Positions 24,110 through 35,627 of a stretch of 64,000 nt of DNA are shown here, piece by piece. A program made the translations under genes and the position numbers. Every line of letters starts with the position of its first letter. Position 1 is the first letter of the stretch. This stretch comes from Brevundimonas sp. (GTDB lineage Bacteria; Pseudomonadota; Alphaproteobacteria; Caulobacterales; Caulobacteraceae), in NCBI RefSeq assembly GCF_019636155.1, contig NZ_JAHBYB010000002.1:248001-312000 (forward strand), read 5' to 3'. The notes under the pieces were generated by a model that saw only the letters and a program-made list of their open reading frames with translations, was not told the DNA's origin and did no database searches.

Positions 24110-26434
24110 GTGACCGACCTGCCCGCCCCTCGCATATCCGACCTGGCCCGCGCCGCCGCGCCCGCGGGCGACTATATGGCCGGGCTGAACCCGGAGCAGC
24201 GCCAGGCGGTCGAGACGACCGAGGGGCCGGTGCTGGTTCTGGCGGGCGCCGGCACGGGCAAGACGCGGGTGCTGACCACACGCCTGGCGCACATTCTGGC
24301 CACGGGCCGGGCCAGGCCGTGGGAACTGCTGGCCGTCACCTTCACCAACAAGGCCGCGCGCGAGATGCGCGAGCGGATCACCCATCTGATCGGCCCCTCG
24401 GCCGAGGGCCTGCGCTGGCTGGGCACCTTCCATTCGATCGCGGCCCAGATTCTGCGTCGGCATGCGGAACTGGTCGGGTTGAAATCCAGCTTCACCATCC
24501 TGGACACGGACGATCAGGAGCGGCTGCTGAAACAGCTGTTGGAAGCCGCCAATATCGACACCAAGCGCTGGACGCCGCGGTCCCTGGCCAATCTGGTCGA
24601 CCACTGGAAGAACCGCGGCTGGACGCCCGAGAAACTGCCGCCGGGCGAGGATTTCGCCAACGGCAAGGGTCAGGGGCTGTACACCGCCTATCAGGCTCGC
24701 TTAAGGGCGCTGAACGCCTGCGACTTCGGCGACCTGTTGCTGCACAACCTGACAATCCTGTCGCAACATGCCGATCTGGCGGAAGAATATCGCCGCCGGT
24801 TCCGCTACATCCTGGTCGACGAATATCAGGATACGAACGTGGCCCAGTATCTGTGGCTGCGGCTGCTGACCTCGTCCACCGGCAATGTCTGCTGCGTCGG
24901 CGACGACGATCAGTCCATCTATGGCTGGCGCGGCGCCGAGGTGGACAACATCCTGCGGTTCGAGCGCGACTTTCCCGGCGCCCGCGTCATCCGGCTGGAG
25001 CGCAACTATCGCTCGACCGAGCACATCCTGGCCGCCGCCTCGGGCCTGATCGCCGCCAATCGCGGACGGCTGGGCAAGACCCTGTGGACCGAAGACAAGG
25101 GCGGCGAAAAGGTGCGGGTGCGCGGCGTCTGGGATGGCGAGGCCGAGGCCCGGCTGATCGGGGACGAGATCGAGACCGCGCGCAGATCCGGCATGAATTA
25201 CAAGGACATCGCGGTGCTTGTTCGCGCATCGTTTCAGATGCGGGCGTTCGAGGAGCGGTTCCTGATGCTGGCCGTGCCCTATACGGTGATCGGGGGGCCG
25301 CGCTTCTTTGAACGGGCCGAGATCCGCGACGCCCATGCCTATCTGCGGCTGATCCAGTCCGAAGACGACGACCTGGCGTTCGAGCGGATCGTCAATGTCC
25401 CCAAGCGCGGGATCGGGGACACCAGCGTGCAGAAGATCCTGCATATCGCCCGCAGCCAGGGCGTATCGGCCATGACGGCGGTGCGGCAGTTGCTGGGCTC
25501 GGACGAGCTTCAGGCCCGTACCCGCACGGCCCTGTCCAATTTCGTGCGCGACCTGGACCGCTGGCGCGCCCTGGCGACCGATACGGCGCACTGGACCCTG
25601 ATGGAAACGGTGCTGGAAGAGTCCGGCTATACCGACATGCAGAAGGCCGACCGGACCAGCGGCCAGACCCGGCTCGACAACCTGAAGGAGCTGGTCCAGT
25701 CGATGCAGTCGTTCGAGACGCTGCAGGCCTATCTGGAGCATGTCGCCCTGGTCATGGACCTGGATCGCGGCGAGGCGGGCGCGGATTCGGTGCAGATCAT
25801 GACCCTGCACGGCGCCAAGGGGCTGGAGTTCCCGCTGGTCTTCCTGCCGGGGTGGGAGGAAGGCGTTTTCCCGTCCCAGCGCAGTATCGACGAGAAGGGC
25901 GAAAAGGGCCTGGAGGAGGAACGCCGCCTGGCCTACGTCGGCGTCACCCGCGCCCGCGCCGACGCCCGCATCAGCTTTGCGGCCAACCGACTGGTCTATG
26001 GCCGCTGGACCAGCCAGCTGCCCAGCCGGTTCGTGGACGAACTGCCCCTGGCCAATGTCGAGGCCCAGTCGGAAACCGGCTATTACGGCGCCTCGGCGGG
26101 CATGAAGGAGGCCAAGAGCCGCTGGGACGAGGCGCCCAGTTTCGGCTCCAGCTATTCCAGCCCCGGCTGGAAACGGGCCCAGGAGCATGTCCGCGCCGCC
26201 GCCCCCCTGACGCCGCGCGACCGGCTGGCCCGCAATGCGGTGATCGAGGGCGAAGGCCGCCTGGTCGCCACGGCCGACCCGTCGTCCGGCGGCGGCTGGG
26301 TGCGCGGCGAGCGGGTCTTTCACCAGAAGTTCGGCTATGGCGCCATCCGCGCCATCGAGGGCAACAAGCTGCTGGTCGCCTTCGACAAGGCGGGCGAGAA
26401 GAAGGTGATCGATACGTTTGTGGAGCGGGCGTGA
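24110..26434 (+). CDS. UvrD/PcrA-type ATP-dependent DNA helicase
   Basis: The 774-residue SF1A helicase has a GTG start. Walker A is LAGAGTGKTR (residues 44-53) and the Q motif is LNPEQRQAV. DEYQDTN, GDDDQSIYGWRG, RNYRST and TLHGAKGLEF are the helicase motifs, ending VTRARADARIS. The C-terminal 60 residues (VFHQKFGYGAIRAIEG...) are the Tudor-like domain typical of PcrA/UvrD that contacts RNA polymerase. It unwinds DNA in nucleotide-excision and mismatch repair or clears stalled polymerase. It is likely the only such gene at this locus. Confidence 0.94.
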   Translation: MTDLPAPRISDLARAAAPAGDYMAGLNPEQRQAVETTEGPVLVLAGAGTGKTRVLTTRLAHILATGRARPWELLAVTFTNKAAREMRERITHLIGPSAEGLRWLGTFHSIAAQILRRHAELVGLKSSFTILDTDDQERLLKQLLEAANIDTKRWTPRSLANLVDHWKNRGWTPEKLPPGEDFANGKGQGLYTAYQARLRALNACDFGDLLLHNLTILSQHADLAEEYRRRFRYILVDEYQDTNVAQYLWLRLLTSSTGNVCCVGDDDQSIYGWRGAEVDNILRFERDFPGARVIRLERNYRSTEHILAAASGLIAANRGRLGKTLWTEDKGGEKVRVRGVWDGEAEARLIGDEIETARRSGMNYKDIAVLVRASFQMRAFEERFLMLAVPYTVIGGPRFFERAEIRDAHAYLRLIQSEDDDLAFERIVNVPKRGIGDTSVQKILHIARSQGVSAMTAVRQLLGSDELQARTRTALSNFVRDLDRWRALATDTAHWTLMETVLEESGYTDMQKADRTSGQTRLDNLKELVQSMQSFETLQAYLEHVALVMDLDRGEAGADSVQIMTLHGAKGLEFPLVFLPGWEEGVFPSQRSIDEKGEKGLEEERRLAYVGVTRARADARISFAANRLVYGRWTSQLPSRFVDELPLANVEAQSETGYYGASAGMKEAKSRWDEAPSFGSSYSSPGWKRAQEHVRAAAPLTPRDRLARNAVIEGEGRLVATADPSSGGGWVRGERVFHQKFGYGAIRAIEGNKLLVAFDKAGEKKVIDTFVERA

Positions 26435-26465
26435 TGAGCGCGCGGGGATATGCTAAGCTGCCGTC

Positions 26466-26738
26466 ATGGCCGATGGTGCTCTGACCCTCACTCTGGACGA
26501 CTACACCGCCGCCAAGATTGAAGCGCGAGCGAAGGCGATGGGCATCCCGCCGGAAGAATTGGCGGCCATGGTGCTGGACGCCCGCTTCTTCGACTATGAC
26601 GACTTCACCTGGATCAATGGCGACCCGCGTGACGACGACCCCGGCCGGTACGACCTGAACGAAACCGGCCGGCCCTGGAGCGAAGTGCGGCCGGAGTTTC
26701 TGGCCCTGATCGACAAGACGTTCGGCAAGTCTGAATGA
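26466..26738 (+). CDS. Putative antitoxin of a RelE/ParE-type pair
   Basis: The 90-residue protein has a short N-terminal RHH-like segment (ALTLTLDDYTAAKIEARAKAMG, then PPEELAAMVLD). An acidic C-terminal half (DYDDFTWINGDPRDDDPG...) follows. It overlaps the toxin start as ATGA, the standard order for such modules. Its sequence is not a close ParD, so the antitoxin role rests on neighbourhood and layout. Confidence 0.7.
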   Translation: MADGALTLTLDDYTAAKIEARAKAMGIPPEELAAMVLDARFFDYDDFTWINGDPRDDDPGRYDLNETGRPWSEVRPEFLALIDKTFGKSE

Positions 26739-27010
26739 AGGTCGTCCTGGCGCCGCGCGCCGAGCTGGACTTTCAGACGCAGGTCGCCTGGCTCAAACTT
26801 CATTCCCCTGCCGCAGGCCAGAAAGCGGCCCTGCGAATTGTCGAAATGATCGACCTGCTGGCGGACTTCCCACAGCTGGGCCTGGTGGTGAACAGCCGAA
26901 CTCGAGAAAAGCAGTTTCAGTTCGGCCGGGACGGCTTCGTTATCCGATATCGATTAGAGGATGACACCCTGATCGTCATGCGCATCTTCCACTCGCGTCA
27001 GGACCGCTGA
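26735..27010 (+). CDS. RelE/ParE-family toxin
   Basis: The 91-residue protein shows the ParE-like order: VVLAPRAELDFQTQVAWL, a helix with AALRIVEMIDLLADFPQLG, then REKQFQFGRDGFVIRYRLEDDTLIVMRIFHSRQDR. The C-terminal IFHSRQ motif is typical. Members of the family cleave mRNA on the ribosome or poison gyrase; which applies cannot be told. It is translationally coupled to the antitoxin. Confidence 0.82.
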   Translation: MKVVLAPRAELDFQTQVAWLKLHSPAAGQKAALRIVEMIDLLADFPQLGLVVNSRTREKQFQFGRDGFVIRYRLEDDTLIVMRIFHSRQDR

Positions 27011-28370
27011 TCCTGCAATCCCAACCCTCCGTTAACCGCGCCAACCGACCCTGCGAGGGTGCGCGAATCTCGTTCCGCCCCTGACCTGACCGACCCCGAT
27101 CCGCCCCTGTGGGAGCGGGCGGCGGCGATTGTGGTGATCGTCATGCTGACCGGCGCCCTGGTCGGGCCGGTGTTCGCCCCGACGCAGGAAGAGACGCCGA
27201 TCCTGCGGCTGGTCTGGCTGCCCATCTATGGGATCATCGCCGGGCTGATCGCGCTCCGGGCCGACCGGATGGCGCGCGCCTGGCCGGCGATGATCGCCCT
27301 GATGAGCGTGGTCGGGTTGGCCTATGCCTCCAAATACTGGTCGATCGATCCGGCCACCACCAGCCGCCGGGTCATCGCCCTGGCCATCACCGGGGCCTTC
27401 GCCGTCTATCTGGGCGCCGTGTTCCGGGGCGCCGCCCTGCCCCGGCTGCTGACGTTGGCGACCCTGCTGATGGGTTTGGGCAGCGTGGTCATGGTTTTCG
27501 CCTTCCCGGCCATCGGGGTGCACCAGGACGTCAACGCCGGCCTGTGGCGGGGCCTGTGGTACGAGAAGAACCAGATGGGGCTGGTCATGGTGGCCGGGGC
27601 GACGGCGGCGTCCGCCCTGCTGGCCTCGGGCGATCCGCGACGCATCATGCCGATCGTCACCCTGGCCCTGACCAGCGCCCTGGTGCTGGCGACCCAGTCC
27701 AAGACTTCGCTGCTGTGCCTGATGATCGGGGTGGGCCTGCCCGCCGGCCTGTGGACCCTGCGGCGGGGCGGTCCGGCCTTTTCGGTGGTGATGGTCTGGC
27801 TGGCTGTGGTGGCGGCCTGCGCCGGCGCCTGGCTGTGGTTCAGTCATTCCTCGGCCATTCTGGAGGCCCTGGGCAAGGACCCCTCCCTGACCGGACGGAC
27901 CGACATCTGGGCCAGCCTGATGCGCCGCGTGGCCGAGCGGCCGTGGACCGGATATGGCTACAGCGCCTTCTGGATCCGGGGGTCGGAGCCCGCGGCCTTC
28001 GTCCGTCACGAGACCGACTGGCCCGTGCCCTCGGCGCACAACGGCTGGATCGACGTGCTGGTCCAGCTGGGATGGCCGGGCGTTGTCCTGGTCGGCGGCC
28101 TGACGGCCCTGACGGCGGGGCTGACGATCCTGCGCCTGGGGGGTTCGGGACTGCGTGAAGGCGGCTGGGGCCTGGCCTATCTGTGCGTCTTCGTGCTGCT
28201 GAGCCTGTCGGAGAGCATTCTGATCCACCATCAGGATCTGCCTTGGGTCCTGTTCCTGGCCATATTGACGCGCGCCCTGACGGCCGATCCCGCGCCACGG
28301 CGCGCAACGCTTGCCCAGCGGCCGGCGCGCGGCTACCTGACCGGCTCCCGAATCGCCGCACAATCCGTTC

Positions 28371-30434
<2,064 letters not shown>

Positions 30435-30436
30435 CA

Positions 30437-30457
30437 AGGTAAGGATCATCCTTACCT
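30437..30457 (+). promoter_or_regulatory. Perfect palindromic operator of the MazEF-like pair
   Basis: Arms AGGTAAGGAT and ATCCTTACCT surround a single C, ending two bases before the antitoxin ATG. The position, immediately upstream of an AbrB-type antitoxin gene, fits autoregulation by the antitoxin complex. Confidence 0.75.
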
Positions 30458-30459
30458 CC

Positions 30460-30675
30460 ATGATCGTCAGCCGTATCACCAGCAAGGCTCAGACGACGGT
30501 TCCTCAGGCCGTCCGCAAGGCCCTGGGCCTGAAGCCGGGCGATGACCTGGCCTACGAAATCCGCGACGGCCAGGTCCTTCTGACCAAGGCGCGGCCGGCG
30601 CCGCATGACGATCCCTTCGCCACGTTCGATGAGTGGTCGGGCGATGCGGACACCAAGGCCTATGCCGACCTTTGA
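30460..30675 (+). CDS. AbrB/MazE-family antitoxin
   Basis: The 71-residue protein has a SpoVT/AbrB swapped-hairpin DNA-binding domain: SRITSKAQTTVPQAVRKALG, then LKPGDDLAYEIRDGQV. The C-terminal HDDPFATFDEWSGDAD should bind the toxin. The ATG at 30460 begins right after the palindrome. The 3' end overlaps the toxin gene by 14 bases. Confidence 0.88.
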   Translation: MIVSRITSKAQTTVPQAVRKALGLKPGDDLAYEIRDGQVLLTKARPAPHDDPFATFDEWSGDADTKAYADL

Positions 30676-30997
30676 GCGTGGCGACGTCGTTCGCGCGCCC
30701 TTTCCCTACACGGATCGCGATACGCGTCAGTACAGACCCGCTGTTGTCGTGTCGGACGGCGTCATAGGCCAGAATCTCGTCTGGATCGTGATGGTGACGA
30801 GCGCCGAGAACCGCCCCTGGTCACAGGACTTGGCGCTGGGCGAACGCTATGGCGATTGCGGCCTGCCCGTCCCGTCGGTGGTTCGGCCGGTGAAGATCAC
30901 GACCGTCGATGCGTCACGCATCGAACGTGTCGGCGCCCTGCCCTTGGATCTGCTTGCAGAGGTTGAACAGGCGCTTCAGCGCGCCCTGGGCCGCTGA
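30662..30997 (+). CDS. PemK/MazF-family toxin (ribonuclease)
   Basis: The 111-residue protein has the family motifs: RGDVVRAPFPYTDRDTRQYRPAVVVSD, then IVMVTSAENRPW and CGLPVPSVVRPVKI. These toxins cut single-stranded RNA at short sequences. It follows the AbrB-type antitoxin with 14 bases of overlap. Its stop lies in a palindrome (30989-31006) shared with the converging hypothetical gene. Confidence 0.9.
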   Translation: MPTFERGDVVRAPFPYTDRDTRQYRPAVVVSDGVIGQNLVWIVMVTSAENRPWSQDLALGERYGDCGLPVPSVVRPVKITTVDASRIERVGALPLDLLAEVEQALQRALGR

Positions 30998-31357
30998 TCA
31001 GCGGCCGCGCACCAGTTCGTTGGTGACGCGGCGCCCCAGGGGGTCGCGGCCGGGCCAGGTGTCGCCGACGTCCGCCTCGACCAGGGGCGAGCAGTAGCGG
31101 TCGATCATCATGATGGCGGGGCGGATGCCGTTCAGGCAGATTTTGTCGCCCTCGATGCGCCAACGCGCCGTGATGGTGCGCCCGCTGGAGAACTGGGCCC
31201 GATAGCCGCCGTCGCGGTCGAACCAGTGCTTGACCCAGCCGCCATGGGCGTAGCGCGACAGCACCGTATTGCCGAAGGCGCTGGACATGTCCGCCTGGGC
31301 CGGGACGGCCACGGCCAGTCCCGCGGCGGCCAATACCGCTCCGATCCGCAAACGCAT
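30998..31357 (-). CDS. Small exported hypothetical protein
   Basis: The 119-residue frame begins MRLRIGAVLAAAGLAVAVPAQA, a clear Sec signal peptide. The mature part has YAHGGWVKHWFDRDGGYRAQF, a GRTITARWRIEGDKICL stretch and a few Cys (DKICL, RYCSP) that might form a disulfide. No family is recognised. An in-frame GTG at 31372 is an alternative start but lengthens the signal. It abuts the PemK gene tail to tail. Confidence 0.65.
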   Translation of the reverse strand: MRLRIGAVLAAAGLAVAVPAQADMSSAFGNTVLSRYAHGGWVKHWFDRDGGYRAQFSSGRTITARWRIEGDKICLNGIRPAIMMIDRYCSPLVEADVGDTWPGRDPLGRRVTNELVRGR

Positions 31358-31449
31358 CCCATACCCCGTCACAACCCAACCCGGCGGCCACTATTGCCAT
31401 CTGACGCCGTTTTTCAATCCCGCATCCCCGATCGGGCGAACCTGAATAC

Positions 31450-31477
31450 TTGACTCTGGCCAAGGGGCTTCTATATC
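31450..31477 (+). promoter_or_regulatory. Probable promoter of the DEAD-box helicase gene
   Basis: TTGACT (31450-31455) and TATATC (31472-31477) with a 16-base spacer lie about 120 bases before the start codon, leaving a leader of about 110 bases. No other gene separates them. Confidence 0.5.
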
Positions 31478-31596
31478 CGCCCCAGCCTCGGGACAGGTCT
31501 GCGATGCGCGCCGCCCCTACGCCCCGGACATGGGCGGTTCCGCAAGGCGATCCCGCGATCATCCGGATCGCATGAACGCAAACGTCCCAAGGACTT

Positions 31597-33141
31597 ATGA
31601 CAGATTTCAATCAACTGGGCCTTTCGCCCACGACCCTGCAGGCGGTCGCCGACACCGGCTACACCACCGCCACCCCCATTCAGGAACAGGCCATCCCCGT
31701 GGCCCTGGCCGGACGCGACGTTCTGGGCATCGCCCAGACCGGCACCGGCAAGACGGCGGCCTTCACCCTGCCGATGGTGGATCGCCTGGCCTCGGGCCGC
31801 GCCCGCGCCCGCATGCCGCGCGCCCTGGTCCTGGCGCCGACCCGCGAACTGGCGGACCAGGTGGCCGAAAGTTTCGCCAAATACGCCAAGGGCACGCGCC
31901 TGAACTGGGTGCTGCTGATCGGCGGGGTGTCGATGGGCGACCAAGTGGCCGCCCTGAACAAGGGCGTGGATGTGCTGATCGCCACGCCCGGCCGCCTTCT
32001 GGACCTGTTCGACCGTGGCAAGATGCTGCTGACGGGCGTCGAGCTGATGGTGGTCGATGAAGCCGACCGTATGCTGGACATGGGCTTCATTCCCGACATC
32101 GAGCGCATCTTCAAACTGACGCCGCCGCGCCGCCAGACCCTGTTCTTCTCGGCCACCATGCCGCCGGAGATCACCCGGCTGACGACCCAGTTCCTGAAGG
32201 ATCCGACCCGGATCGAGGTGGCGCGTCCGGCCACCACCGCCGACACCATCACCCAGCACGTCACCCGCCTGCCGACCTCGGACCCCAAGGCCAAGCGCAC
32301 CGCCCTGCGCGCCCTGATCGAGCGCGGCGACGTCCAGAACGGCATCGTCTTCTGTAACCGCAAGTCGGAAGTCGACATCGTCGCCAAATCGCTGAAGACC
32401 CATGGCTTCGACGCCGCGCCGATCCATGGCGACCTGGATCAGAGCCTGCGGATGAAGACCCTGTCGGACTTCCGCTCGGGCGCGCTGAAACTGCTGGTGG
32501 CGTCGGACGTCGCCGCGCGCGGCCTGGACATCCCCGCCGTCAGCCACGTCTTCAACTATGATGTGCCGCACCACGCCGACGACTATGTGCACCGCATCGG
32601 CCGCACCGGCCGCGCCGGGCGCCTGGGCGAGGCCTTCATGATCGTGACGCCCGCCGACGACAAGTCGTTGGACAAGGTGCTGAAGCTGATCAAGAAGGAG
32701 CCGGTCGAACTGCCGCTGGACGGCATCGACTTCGCCTCGATCAAGGACCAGCCGCGCCGCGACAGCGACCGCTCGCGCGGGCGTGGCCGTAGCGAGCGGC
32801 CGGACCGCCCCGCGCGCGGCCGTCACGAAAGCTCGGCCGTCGCCGAGGCCGTGGCCGAAACGCCGGTGGTTGAAGCGGTCGAGGCCGAGGTCGCCGCTCC
32901 GGCGCCCGAGTCCAGGCCTCGCCGTGGCCGTCGCACCCGGTCGGACCTGGCCGAGGCGGCCCCTGCCCCCACGCCGCCGCCGGCGCCCGCCAAGGCCGAA
33001 GCCCAGTCCCGCCCCCTCCAGGAGCCGCAGCTGAGACAGTCCGGGCGTGGCGGCCGCGCCGACGGCGACCGTGACGAACCCCGCGCCGGCGCTGGTTTCG
33101 GCGCCGAAGTGCCGGCCTTCATGCGGCGCTCGGCGTTCTGA
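31597..33141 (+). CDS. DEAD-box ATP-dependent RNA helicase (RhlE-like)
   Basis: The 514-residue protein has all the family motifs. The Q motif is TPIQEQAIPVAL, Walker A is AQTGTGKTAAFTLP, and the DEAD box is VVDEADRMLDMGF. SAT (FFSATMP), VASDVAARGLDIP and HRIGRTGRAGR follow. From about residue 385 comes a long disordered tail rich in Arg, Glu, Ala and Pro, as in many RhlE/RNP-associated helicases. It likely remodels rRNA or mRNA at low temperature. A long leader precedes it; the cold role is inferred. Confidence 0.9.
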   Translation: MTDFNQLGLSPTTLQAVADTGYTTATPIQEQAIPVALAGRDVLGIAQTGTGKTAAFTLPMVDRLASGRARARMPRALVLAPTRELADQVAESFAKYAKGTRLNWVLLIGGVSMGDQVAALNKGVDVLIATPGRLLDLFDRGKMLLTGVELMVVDEADRMLDMGFIPDIERIFKLTPPRRQTLFFSATMPPEITRLTTQFLKDPTRIEVARPATTADTITQHVTRLPTSDPKAKRTALRALIERGDVQNGIVFCNRKSEVDIVAKSLKTHGFDAAPIHGDLDQSLRMKTLSDFRSGALKLLVASDVAARGLDIPAVSHVFNYDVPHHADDYVHRIGRTGRAGRLGEAFMIVTPADDKSLDKVLKLIKKEPVELPLDGIDFASIKDQPRRDSDRSRGRGRSERPDRPARGRHESSAVAEAVAETPVVEAVEAEVAAPAPESRPRRGRRTRSDLAEAAPAPTPPPAPAKAEAQSRPLQEPQLRQSGRGGRADGDRDEPRAGAGFGAEVPAFMRRSAF

Positions 33142-33237
33142 ATCCGCGACTGAACCGCGTTCGATTCAGTCGGTCTTTACGTTCCAAGGCCTAGCTTCCC
33201 TTTTGAACTGACCAGAAGGGTCGGACGGGGGACGTTC

Positions 33238-34293
33238 ATGCCGCAGATTGAAACGACGCTACGCGGCCCTGACGCCTATGATCTGGCTTCGCGCGCGATC
33301 CAGGAAATGCAGCGCGCCGAGGTGTGGCCGACACCGCTGAATTTCGAGTTGTGGCTGCACTATCTGGGCGATCCCGAGGGCGCCCTGGGGCGCGAGATCC
33401 GCCGGCTGATCGAAACTGAAACCACCTTCACGGAGGACACCTCCGAGATGCTGGCGGCCAAATTCCTGCCGCGCACCCAGCTGTCCGAGGAAATTCGAGA
33501 CGCCGGCGCCGTGCTGAACCGCGAACTGTCCAGCGTCGCCGAGGCGATCGCCACCGCCCACCGCAGCCAGGCCGCCTATGGCGTCACCCTGGCCGACGCG
33601 GCCGCCACCATGGGGTCGATGGATGGCGATGGAGGATTGAAAAAGCTCGTCTCTTCCCTGTCCGACGCCACCCGCAAGGTCCAGCGCGAGAACGCAACCC
33701 TGGAAGCCAAGCTGGAGGACTCCACCCGCGAGGTCGCCAGGTTGCGCGACCACCTGGAGCAGGTGCGGCGCGACGCCATGACCGACGCCCTGACCAGCCT
33801 GGCCAACCGCAAGGCGTTCGACGAGCAGCTGGCCCGTCTGTGCGAGGAGGCCGACGCCAAGGGCGGCCAGCCCCTGACCCTGGCCGTCATCGACATCGAT
33901 CATTTCAAGCGCTTCAACGACACCTGGGGGCATCAGACCGGCGACCAGGTCCTGCGCTATGTCGCCAGCGTGATGAACCGCATGGCCAAGCACCCGCGCG
34001 TGGCCGCCCGCTATGGCGGCGAGGAATTCGCCCTGATCTTCCCCGGCGAGATGGGCGCCACGGTCGAAGACGGGCTGGAGGCGATGCGCCAGGAAATCTC
34101 GTGCCGCTCCCTGCGTCGCCGGTCGACCAATGACGAACTGGGCGCCGTCACCATTTCGGCGGGCTATGCCGAACGACGGCGCAACGAGATGCCGTGCGCC
34201 CTGCTGGAACGGGCGGACGAGGCGCTCTATGCCTCCAAGCGCGCGGGCCGCAACCGGGTCACCAAGGCCGACAGCCTGGCCGACGCGGCCTGA
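33238..34293 (+). CDS. Diguanylate cyclase (GGEEF) with coiled-coil N-terminus
   Basis: The 351-residue cytosolic protein has a helical N-terminus (about 1-180, with a coiled coil near 135-175: REVARLRDHLEQV). A GGDEF domain follows: DALTSLANRKAFDEQL, VIDIDHFKRFNDTWGHQTGDQVLRYV and ARYGGEEFAL, the active site. The usual inhibitory RxxD five residues upstream reads KHPR, so product inhibition should be lost. It makes c-di-GMP. It resembles Caulobacter DgcB in layout, but orthology is not shown. Confidence 0.88.
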   Translation: MPQIETTLRGPDAYDLASRAIQEMQRAEVWPTPLNFELWLHYLGDPEGALGREIRRLIETETTFTEDTSEMLAAKFLPRTQLSEEIRDAGAVLNRELSSVAEAIATAHRSQAAYGVTLADAAATMGSMDGDGGLKKLVSSLSDATRKVQRENATLEAKLEDSTREVARLRDHLEQVRRDAMTDALTSLANRKAFDEQLARLCEEADAKGGQPLTLAVIDIDHFKRFNDTWGHQTGDQVLRYVASVMNRMAKHPRVAARYGGEEFALIFPGEMGATVEDGLEAMRQEISCRSLRRRSTNDELGAVTISAGYAERRRNEMPCALLERADEALYASKRAGRNRVTKADSLADAA

Positions 34294-34331
34294 CCGCTGG
34301 TCGTGGGGGCCGGCAGGCTTCATAAGACGGC

Positions 34332-35111
34332 ATGATCCGCAGCCTTCTGTTCGCCGTCGCCTATTGGATCCTGTCCATCGCCTACACCCTGGCGGCCGTG
34401 ATCGCGGCTCTTGCGCCGGGGCGTGGCGCGACCGGGTGGATCATCCGGCGCTATGTGCGGCGCATGGTGCAGGCGATGCGCGTCCTGGCCGGCATCCGCA
34501 TCCAGTATCGGGGCGAGGACCGCCTGCCCGAAGGCGCCTTCATCCTGGCGGCCAAGCACCAGAGCTGGGGCGACGGATTCTCGGTCTATGACCGGTTCCA
34601 GGATCTGGCCTTCGTCACCGGAGACCATCTGGAGAAGTTTCCGCTTCTCTCGACCGTCCTGACCAAGCTGGGCGCCATCGTCGTCAACAACTGCGGAGGC
34701 TCCAAGGCGCGCGAGGCGCTGAAGACCCGCGCCGCCGACGCCCATGCGCAGGGCCGCCGCATCCTGATCTATCCCGAGGGCAATCTGGCCAGGGTCGGCG
34801 AGAAATTCCGCTATCGTTCCGGCGTCTGGCACATGTACCGCGACTTCGACATGCCGGTCGTTCCGGTGGCCACCAACCTGGGCCTGTTCTGGCCCGGCGA
34901 GGAATTCCGCAAACACCCGGGCGTGGCGACGCTGGAGTTCCTGGCCCCCATCCCGACCGGCCTGCCCAAGGACGAATTCCTGGCCCGTCTGGAAGCCGCC
35001 GTCGAGGATCGCACCGCCGAACTGGTGGCCGAGGCGACGGGCCAGCCGGTCACACCCGCCGTGCGCGTGCTGGCGCCGGACGAGGCGCGGCGGGCGGCGG
35101 CGCGGCCTTAA
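34332..35111 (+). CDS. 1-acyl-glycerol-3-phosphate acyltransferase-type protein
   Basis: The 259-residue PlsC-family enzyme has an N-terminal membrane segment (SLLFAVAYWILSIAYTLAAVIAAL). The catalytic HxxxxD lies in AKHQSWGD and the substrate motif is YPEGNLARVG, followed by VPVATNLGLFW. It would acylate lysophosphatidic acid at the inner membrane. The gene follows the cyclase gene by 38 bases; they may be co-transcribed. Confidence 0.87.
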   Translation: MIRSLLFAVAYWILSIAYTLAAVIAALAPGRGATGWIIRRYVRRMVQAMRVLAGIRIQYRGEDRLPEGAFILAAKHQSWGDGFSVYDRFQDLAFVTGDHLEKFPLLSTVLTKLGAIVVNNCGGSKAREALKTRAADAHAQGRRILIYPEGNLARVGEKFRYRSGVWHMYRDFDMPVVPVATNLGLFWPGEEFRKHPGVATLEFLAPIPTGLPKDEFLARLEAAVEDRTAELVAEATGQPVTPAVRVLAPDEARRAAARP

Positions 35112-35121
35112 ACCCAAACCC

Positions 35122-35255
35122 CGTCACCCTCGGGCTTGTCCCGAGGGCCCATCTATCCGACTGCCCGAACAGCGATGCGTCGCGCAGCCAGCGGGCCACG
35201 GTTTCGGTCCCATGTGACGGCGCCATGGGCCCTCGGGACAAGCCCGAGGGTGACG
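35122..35255. repeat. Inverted pair of the 29-bp dispersed repeat, second locus
   Basis: Arms at 35122-35150 and 35227-35255 match those at 16466-16494 and 16572-16600. The 76-base spacer differs. It lies between the PlsC gene and the 3' end of the TfoX gene. Confidence 0.9.
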
Positions 35256-35258
35256 GAG

Positions 35259-35624
35259 CTATTTCGGCGTCTTCTTTCGCGGCTTCTTCGCCGCTGCCTT
35301 CCTGAGGGCCGCGTCGATCGACGTCCGCGCCCAGCGCACGGCTTCATCCGGATCATCGACGGCGGGTTCCGGCAGGCTCCAATAGGCCATGGTCATCGTC
35401 TCCCCATCCTTCATCGGATAGGTGAACTGGCGCGACCCGGCCTCACGCAGCATCGGCTCGTTCTGCTCGTCAGCCTTAAGCCACACGACGCCGTCGTCCA
35501 GCAGGGCGAAGATGGGGCCGTTCGCATAGACGCCGGCCCCGCCGAACATCCGCTTGATCGTCAGGGGACCCAGTCCGGCGAAATGCTCCTGAACCCACTC
35601 ACCGAACGACGGATCATAGGCCAC
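35259..35624 (-). CDS. TfoX N-terminal domain protein
   Basis: The 121-residue protein begins at a GTG. It matches the TfoX_N domain: HFAGLGPLTIKRMFGGAGVYANGPIFAL, WLKADEQNEP and ... YWSLPEPAVDDPDEAVRWA. The C-terminal tail is Lys-rich (KKPRKKTPK). TfoX regulates competence in some gammaproteobacteria; single-domain members are uncharacterised. It lies three bases after sufA and may be read from the suf operon. Confidence 0.87.
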   Translation of the reverse strand: MAYDPSFGEWVQEHFAGLGPLTIKRMFGGAGVYANGPIFALLDDGVVWLKADEQNEPMLREAGSRQFTYPMKDGETMTMAYWSLPEPAVDDPDEAVRWARTSIDAALRKAAAKKPRKKTPK

Positions 35625-35627
35625 CGC

